DNA of 25,156 nt from an uncultured Collinsella sp. (GTDB lineage Bacteria > Actinomycetota > Coriobacteriia > Coriobacteriales > Coriobacteriaceae), in contig CAAECF010000065.1 in NCBI GenBank assembly GCA_900754275.1, forward strand, positions 1-25,156, written 5' to 3'. Both the position numbers and the translations under genes were made by a program. Positions within the stretch are counted from its first letter, which is position 1; the number at the start of each line of letters is the position of its first letter. Positions 21,975-25,156 of the stretch are shown one piece after another. The notes beneath the pieces are model-generated. The model was given only the letters and a program-made list of their open reading frames with translations. It was not told the origin of the DNA and did no database searches.

Positions 21975-22760
21975 ATGGCACGAATCCTGATCGTAGAGGA
22001 CGAGGAGAAAATCGCCCGCTTTGTGACGCTCGAGCTGGAGCACGAGGGCTACCAGGTTGAGCACGCCGCCGACGGCCGCACCGCCGTGGACCTGGCGCTG
22101 GAACGCGACTACGACTTGATTCTGCTCGATGTGCTGTTGCCGCAGCTCAACGGCATGGAGGTCCTGCGGCGTGTCCGCAAGCACAAGGATGTGCCGGTGA
22201 TCATGGTCACCGCACGCGATGCCGTGATGGACAAGGTTGCCGGGCTCGATGCCGGTGCCGACGATTACCTGACCAAGCCGTTTGCAATTGAGGAGCTGTT
22301 CGCACGGATCCGCGTGGCGCTGAAGCGCTCGGAGACCGTGCGGGCGGCTTCGGGTGTTGGCGGCGCCGGCGCCGGGGCTGGCGTAGCGAGCAGCACGGCC
22401 GCCGGTATCGCCACAATGTCCCCGGCAACCGACACGGCCCAGGCTGCTGCCACGCCCTCCCCCGCCGCGCTTACCGTGGGCTCGGTCGCGCTCGATCCCG
22501 ACCGCCGCGAAGTCACGGTCGGTGGCTCGCCCATCGTGCTGACGGCTCGCGAGTTCGACGTCCTCGCCCTGCTTATGGCGCATGCCGAGACCGTGCTCAC
22601 GCGCGAGCGCATCGCGCACGAGGCGCTGGGCTACGAATACGTGGGCGACACCAACAACGTCGACGTGCACATCGCGCACCTGCGCGCCAAGATCGAGGAC
22701 GCTGGCAGCGCCCGCATCATCCAGACCGTGCGCGGGGTGGGCTATGTCTGCCGTGCGTAA
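21975..22760 (+). CDS. OmpR-family response regulator with a long linker
   Basis: 261 residues. The receiver domain has the acidic pocket EDEE (8-11), phospho-acceptor Asp52 (ILLDVLLP), and Lys101 in TKPF. The C-terminal winged helix runs from about 166 (VALDPDRREVTVGG) to the usual end TVRGVGYVCR. Between them lies an unusually long Ala/Gly/Thr-rich linker (about 122-166). I start at the second ATG because GGGGG is spaced for it; an earlier ATG at 21963 lacks a ribosome site. The 3' end overlaps the kinase start by 17 bases, indicating translational coupling. Confidence 0.92.
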   Translation: MARILIVEDEEKIARFVTLELEHEGYQVEHAADGRTAVDLALERDYDLILLDVLLPQLNGMEVLRRVRKHKDVPVIMVTARDAVMDKVAGLDAGADDYLTKPFAIEELFARIRVALKRSETVRAASGVGGAGAGAGVASSTAAGIATMSPATDTAQAAATPSPAALTVGSVALDPDRREVTVGGSPIVLTAREFDVLALLMAHAETVLTRERIAHEALGYEYVGDTNNVDVHIAHLRAKIEDAGSARIIQTVRGVGYVCRA

Positions 22761-24039
22761 CGCCGAGGCCAAGCGCGTCACCTCCATCGCCCGCGCCATC
22801 AACTGGAGCTATATGTGGCGCCGTCTGATGAGCTACATCTGGCTCGATCTGTTGCTGGTAGTGATTGCGGCGGCGATCCTCGTCTATGGATACAACCAGA
22901 CACTGCCCGACGACACGTTTACCGCAGGATGGATCCCCGGTGCCACCGTTCACGGCATGTCGCTGACGCCCGCGCGCGGCTGGGACCCGACAACGCTCAC
23001 CTATACCGTCGAGCTTGCGCGCACCACCAAGACCTTCCCCCTCGCGCAGGACCTCGTCGCGCTATGGCCTCTCTACCTTGTCGTTGTGGGTTGGCAGGTC
23101 ATCAGCGTGCTCAACATGCTCGGCGGCGCCCGCCGCGTGCGCCGCACCATGGCGCCGCTCAACGATCTGGCCCTGCGCGTGGACGAACTCGGTCGCATGC
23201 AGCTCTCCGGCAGCAAAATGGAAACACTGGAGCAGGCCATCGCGCGCGCAAGCGTCGACTCGCCGAGCGTCACCACCGGCGACGCCGACCTGGCAAGCAT
23301 CGAGGTCGCGCTCAACCGCCTGCTGCGCCAGATGCAAGAGGCCAAGCTGCAGCAGATGCGCTTTGTCAACGATGCAAGCCACGAGCTACGCACGCCCATC
23401 GCGGTGATTCAGGGCTACGTAAACATGCTCGACCGCTGGGGCAAAGACGATCCGGACGTGCTGGCGGAGTCCATCGCCTCGCTCAAAGCCGAAAGCGAGC
23501 ACATGCAGGAGCTCGTGGAGCAGCTGCTGTTTTTGGCACGCGGCGATGCCGGGCGCACGGTCCTGCGGCGCGCGCATACCAACCTGGCAGCACTGGTCGG
23601 CGAGGTGTGCGAGGAATCGCAGATGATCGATACCGAGCACACGTATCGGCTAGCCTTTGACGCTGCGCTTGCCAGCGACCCGCGCTGCGACGCGCCCGTC
23701 GACGTGGCGCTCGTGAAGCAGGCTCTGCGCGTGATCGTGCAAAACGCCGCCAAGTATTCGGACGCGGGCACGACCGTCACATTTGGCATAGCGCCGGATG
23801 CGGGCGCGGACAAGATCGACATAAGTGTTGAGGACGAGGGCATCGGCATGAACCAGGAATCCGCAGCTCACGCGTTTGAACGGTTCTACCGCGCCGACAA
23901 CGCACGCGATGCCGGCACGCAGGGCTCGGGTCTGGGGCTTGCCATTGCCAAGTGGATCGTCGATAGCCATGGCGGTGTCATTGGCGTGACCTCAGTCGAG
24001 GGCGTCGGCAGCCGCTTTACGATTCGCCTGCCGCGCTAG
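22744..24039 (+). CDS. Sensor histidine kinase (HisKA type, two membrane segments)
   Basis: 431 residues. Membrane segments at about 31-50 and 105-127 flank an extracellular loop of about 55 residues, which is the likely sensor. A HAMP-like connector (RRVRRTMAPLNDLALRVDEL) follows. The phosphoacceptor box is FVNDASHELRTPI (His213), then VKQALRVIVQNAAKYSD (N box, Asn334), VEDEGIGM (G1), FERFYRAD (F box) and GSGLGLAIAKWIV (G2). It resembles the ArlS/ResE group. The start ATG lies inside the end of the regulator gene. The signal is unknown. A strong terminator follows. Confidence 0.92.
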   Translation: MSAVRNAEAKRVTSIARAINWSYMWRRLMSYIWLDLLLVVIAAAILVYGYNQTLPDDTFTAGWIPGATVHGMSLTPARGWDPTTLTYTVELARTTKTFPLAQDLVALWPLYLVVVGWQVISVLNMLGGARRVRRTMAPLNDLALRVDELGRMQLSGSKMETLEQAIARASVDSPSVTTGDADLASIEVALNRLLRQMQEAKLQQMRFVNDASHELRTPIAVIQGYVNMLDRWGKDDPDVLAESIASLKAESEHMQELVEQLLFLARGDAGRTVLRRAHTNLAALVGEVCEESQMIDTEHTYRLAFDAALASDPRCDAPVDVALVKQALRVIVQNAAKYSDAGTTVTFGIAPDAGADKIDISVEDEGIGMNQESAAHAFERFYRADNARDAGTQGSGLGLAIAKWIVDSHGGVIGVTSVEGVGSRFTIRLPR

Positions 24040-24058
24040 GAAGCCCCTCGGCATAAAT

Positions 24059-24092
24059 AAAGGGATAGGGCCACGCGGCCCTATCCCTTTTT
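24059..24092. terminator. Strong bidirectional terminator
   Basis: A perfect 14-bp stem (24059-24072 with 24077-24090, loop ACGC) is followed on the plus strand by a T-run and on the minus strand by TTTATTTA. It separates the convergent kinase and VOC genes and terminates both. Confidence 0.92.
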
Positions 24093-24114
24093 GCTAACTA
24101 TGGCAGCTTGTGCG

Positions 24115-24489
24115 CTATTCGCGGCACAGGTGCACGGCGAAACCGGCGAACTCGCGCTTAAAGTACACGAGCTTGGTACCACCGTCGGGCAGCAGCGCGC
24201 GCGACTCCTCGTTGACCTCGAGCCCGCGCTCGGCAAACCACTTCTCAGCTGCATCGATGTCGTTAACGGCAAAGCCGATGTGGCCCTTGGTGCCACGACC
24301 GTTCTGCTTCATGATCTCGACCAGCGAATCATTAAAGTACGAAACGGGGGTCTCGATAACGGGCAGGCCCATCATCGTCGAGAACAGCTCCGCGATCTCC
24401 AAGGCATCTGCCGGGTCAGTGGCGTTAATGCCCACATGGGCAACGCGCATGCCAAAGAGCTCGACCGGATTGGCGTTCTGCTCATTCAT
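24115..24489 (-). CDS. VOC (glyoxalase/bleomycin-resistance fold) protein
   Basis: 124 residues in the vicinal-oxygen-chelate fold. MRVAHVGINATDPADALEIAELF opens the first beta-alpha-beta unit and GHIGFAVNDIDAAEKWFAERG the second, ending FAGFAVHL. From family memory this pattern closely resembles the VOC domain found fused to the C-terminus of some KDPG/KHG aldolases; here it is a free-standing protein. The ATG lies 11 bases after the PTS IIB stop codon in the same direction, so it is the second gene of that operon. A role linked to sugar or sugar-acid metabolism is inference. The ribosome site is weak, suggesting coupling to IIB translation. Confidence 0.85.
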   Translation of the reverse strand: MNEQNANPVELFGMRVAHVGINATDPADALEIAELFSTMMGLPVIETPVSYFNDSLVEIMKQNGRGTKGHIGFAVNDIDAAEKWFAERGLEVNEESRALLPDGGTKLVYFKREFAGFAVHLCRE

Positions 24490-24500
24490 ACAGGCAGCGC

Positions 24501-24788
24501 CTACTGAGCCATAACGTCGAGAACGGCCTTCTCGGCAGCGACGCGGTTCATGCCGGTCATGAAGGGCACGCCGCTCACGTACGGGCAGGTGAGGCCCTCG
24601 GGGGCAACGGTGGTGGCGATCAGCAGGTCGGCGCCCTCGTCGCAAGCGTCCTTGGCCTCGGAGATGGCGCACTGCACGATCTCATACTTGCCGGCATAAC
24701 CGTTGGCGTCGAGCATGGTAGCGACCTTCTGGGCAACGAGCGTGGAAGTAGCAGCGCCAGCACCGCAAGCCAAAACGATCTTCTTCAT
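24501..24788 (-). CDS. PTS galactitol-type IIB component
   Basis: 95 residues, the size of a GatB-like phosphotransferase subunit. The phospho-acceptor Cys8 lies in the P-loop-like ACGAGAATST, and ISEAKDACDEGADLLIATT is the usual second half. In the pathway phosphate passes from IIA to this Cys and then to the sugar bound by IIC. No IIA or IIC gene is visible in the window, so the partners must lie elsewhere. It is followed closely by the VOC gene. GGGAGA lies 9 bases before the ATG. The exact sugar is unknown; galactitol is only the family label. Confidence 0.92.
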   Translation of the reverse strand: MKKIVLACGAGAATSTLVAQKVATMLDANGYAGKYEIVQCAISEAKDACDEGADLLIATTVAPEGLTCPYVSGVPFMTGMNRVAAEKAVLDVMAQ

Positions 24789-24890
24789 AGGTAATGTCTC
24801 CCTTCATGGTTTACTTTAGGTAAGTGTACCGCAGCGAGCGATGGCACTCGGCCTCGATGAGCTTTTATGCCAGTTTGCTTGCGCGCTGCG

Positions 24891-24944
24891 TATAATACAT
24901 CTAGTACGTGTTGTCATACCGCTCGCTTTATGAGCGACTAAGGA
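24891..24944 (+). promoter_or_regulatory. -10 box and ribosome site for the right-edge gene
   Basis: TATAAT (24891-24896) preceded by TGCG, then AAGGA (24940-24944) seven bases before the ATG at 24952. No good -35 box is seen. Confidence 0.5.
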
Positions 24945-24951
24945 CCCTAAC

Positions 24952-25156
24952 ATGCCCGATTCCCGCACCCTCTGGACCGCCGTCGTTATCATCTGCATCG
25001 CCGTGTCGGTGTTCTTTAGCGTCAAAAAACGCACCACGTTCAAGCGTCTGCAGCAGCTTATGGCTGCCAAGCAGTGGGACGAGTTCGATCGTTTGCTCGA
25101 CGGCAAACTCACCAGCATGCTGTACCCGCGCTACAACCGCGACTACCTGCGTCTGA
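24952..25156 (+). CDS. Partial membrane-anchored protein, truncated by the window edge
   Basis: The first 68 codons of a gene that runs off the right end. It begins MPDSRTLWTAV, has a single N-terminal membrane anchor (VVIICIAVSVFFSV), then a basic helical stretch (KKRTTFKRLQQLMAAKQWDEFDRLLDG) that resembles the start of a TPR-like helical protein. The frame is open to the last base and has AAGGA at proper spacing plus an upstream TATAAT. Function cannot be assigned from this fragment. Confidence 0.7.
   Translation, partial: MPDSRTLWTAVVIICIAVSVFFSVKKRTTFKRLQQLMAAKQWDEFDRLLDGKLTSMLYPRYNRDYLRL

Noticed and set aside
21273..22802. 509-codon minus-strand frame opposite the DUF4342 and response-regulator genes
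   Set aside because: Shadow of convincing plus-strand genes; composition (His/Ala/Val/Gly runs) is typical of an antisense translation.
12..25150. tRNA, rRNA, CRISPR or known riboswitch
   Set aside because: No tRNA T-arm/acceptor pairing, no regular spaced repeats, and no recognised riboswitch core seen by eye in any gap.

Overview
The window is typical high-GC, gene-dense bacterial chromosome. Gene content and style suggest a gut actinobacterium of the class Coriobacteriia, most likely Collinsella or a close relative. The clues are heavily biased high-GC codons, Ala/Pro-rich extensions on a housekeeping helicase, a UvrD/PcrA helicase with a C-terminal Tudor-like domain, a galactitol-type PTS IIB subunit, a DUF2207 membrane protein and a stand-alone GluQ-RS. 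This assignment is inference from reading; no search was run. I see no rRNA, tRNA, CRISPR array, phage or intact insertion sequence.

Layout. Bases 1-373 hold only inverted-repeat structures. On the minus strand follow the PcrA helicase (374-3274) and undecaprenyl-diphosphatase UppP (3502-4482). A universal stress protein gene (4731-5168, plus) converges on a BceRS-like two-component system (5390-7114, minus) that has no visible ABC transporter partner. Next is a compact amino-acid module: a PLP aminotransferase and an ornithine cyclodeaminase/mu-crystallin-type reductase in one operon (7285-9471, minus), with a divergent PucR-type regulator (9689-10870, plus). An unrecognised protein (10889-11599) and purH (11878-13485) come next, separated by an unusually structured intergenic stretch. 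Then come a GNAT acetyltransferase (13763-14404), a DUF2207 membrane protein (14543-16486) flanked on both sides by the same paired 27-nt repeat, and GluQ-RS (17002-18003), whose mRNA looks leaderless.

The segment 18021-21053 has two unrelated metallophosphoesterases on the minus strand. Between them lie a small membrane protein, a 180-bp long inverted repeat (19234-19413) and an A/T-richer orphan gene (19545-20279), which together look like an accessory insertion. From 21414 a plus-strand operon encodes a UBA-like/DUF4342 membrane protein followed by an OmpR-family regulator and a histidine kinase. A strong bidirectional terminator separates it from a minus-strand pair: PTS IIB and a VOC-fold protein. 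A truncated membrane-anchored protein gene (24952-) runs off the right edge.

Strongest leads: the 180-bp inverted repeat with its neighbouring atypical gene; the repeat pairs flanking the DUF2207 gene; the structured region between purH and a possible lysine-less class IV aminotransferase-like protein; the aminotransferase/cyclodeaminase/PucR module of unknown substrate; and the DUF4342-RR-HK operon. None is proven to be a new system from sequence alone.
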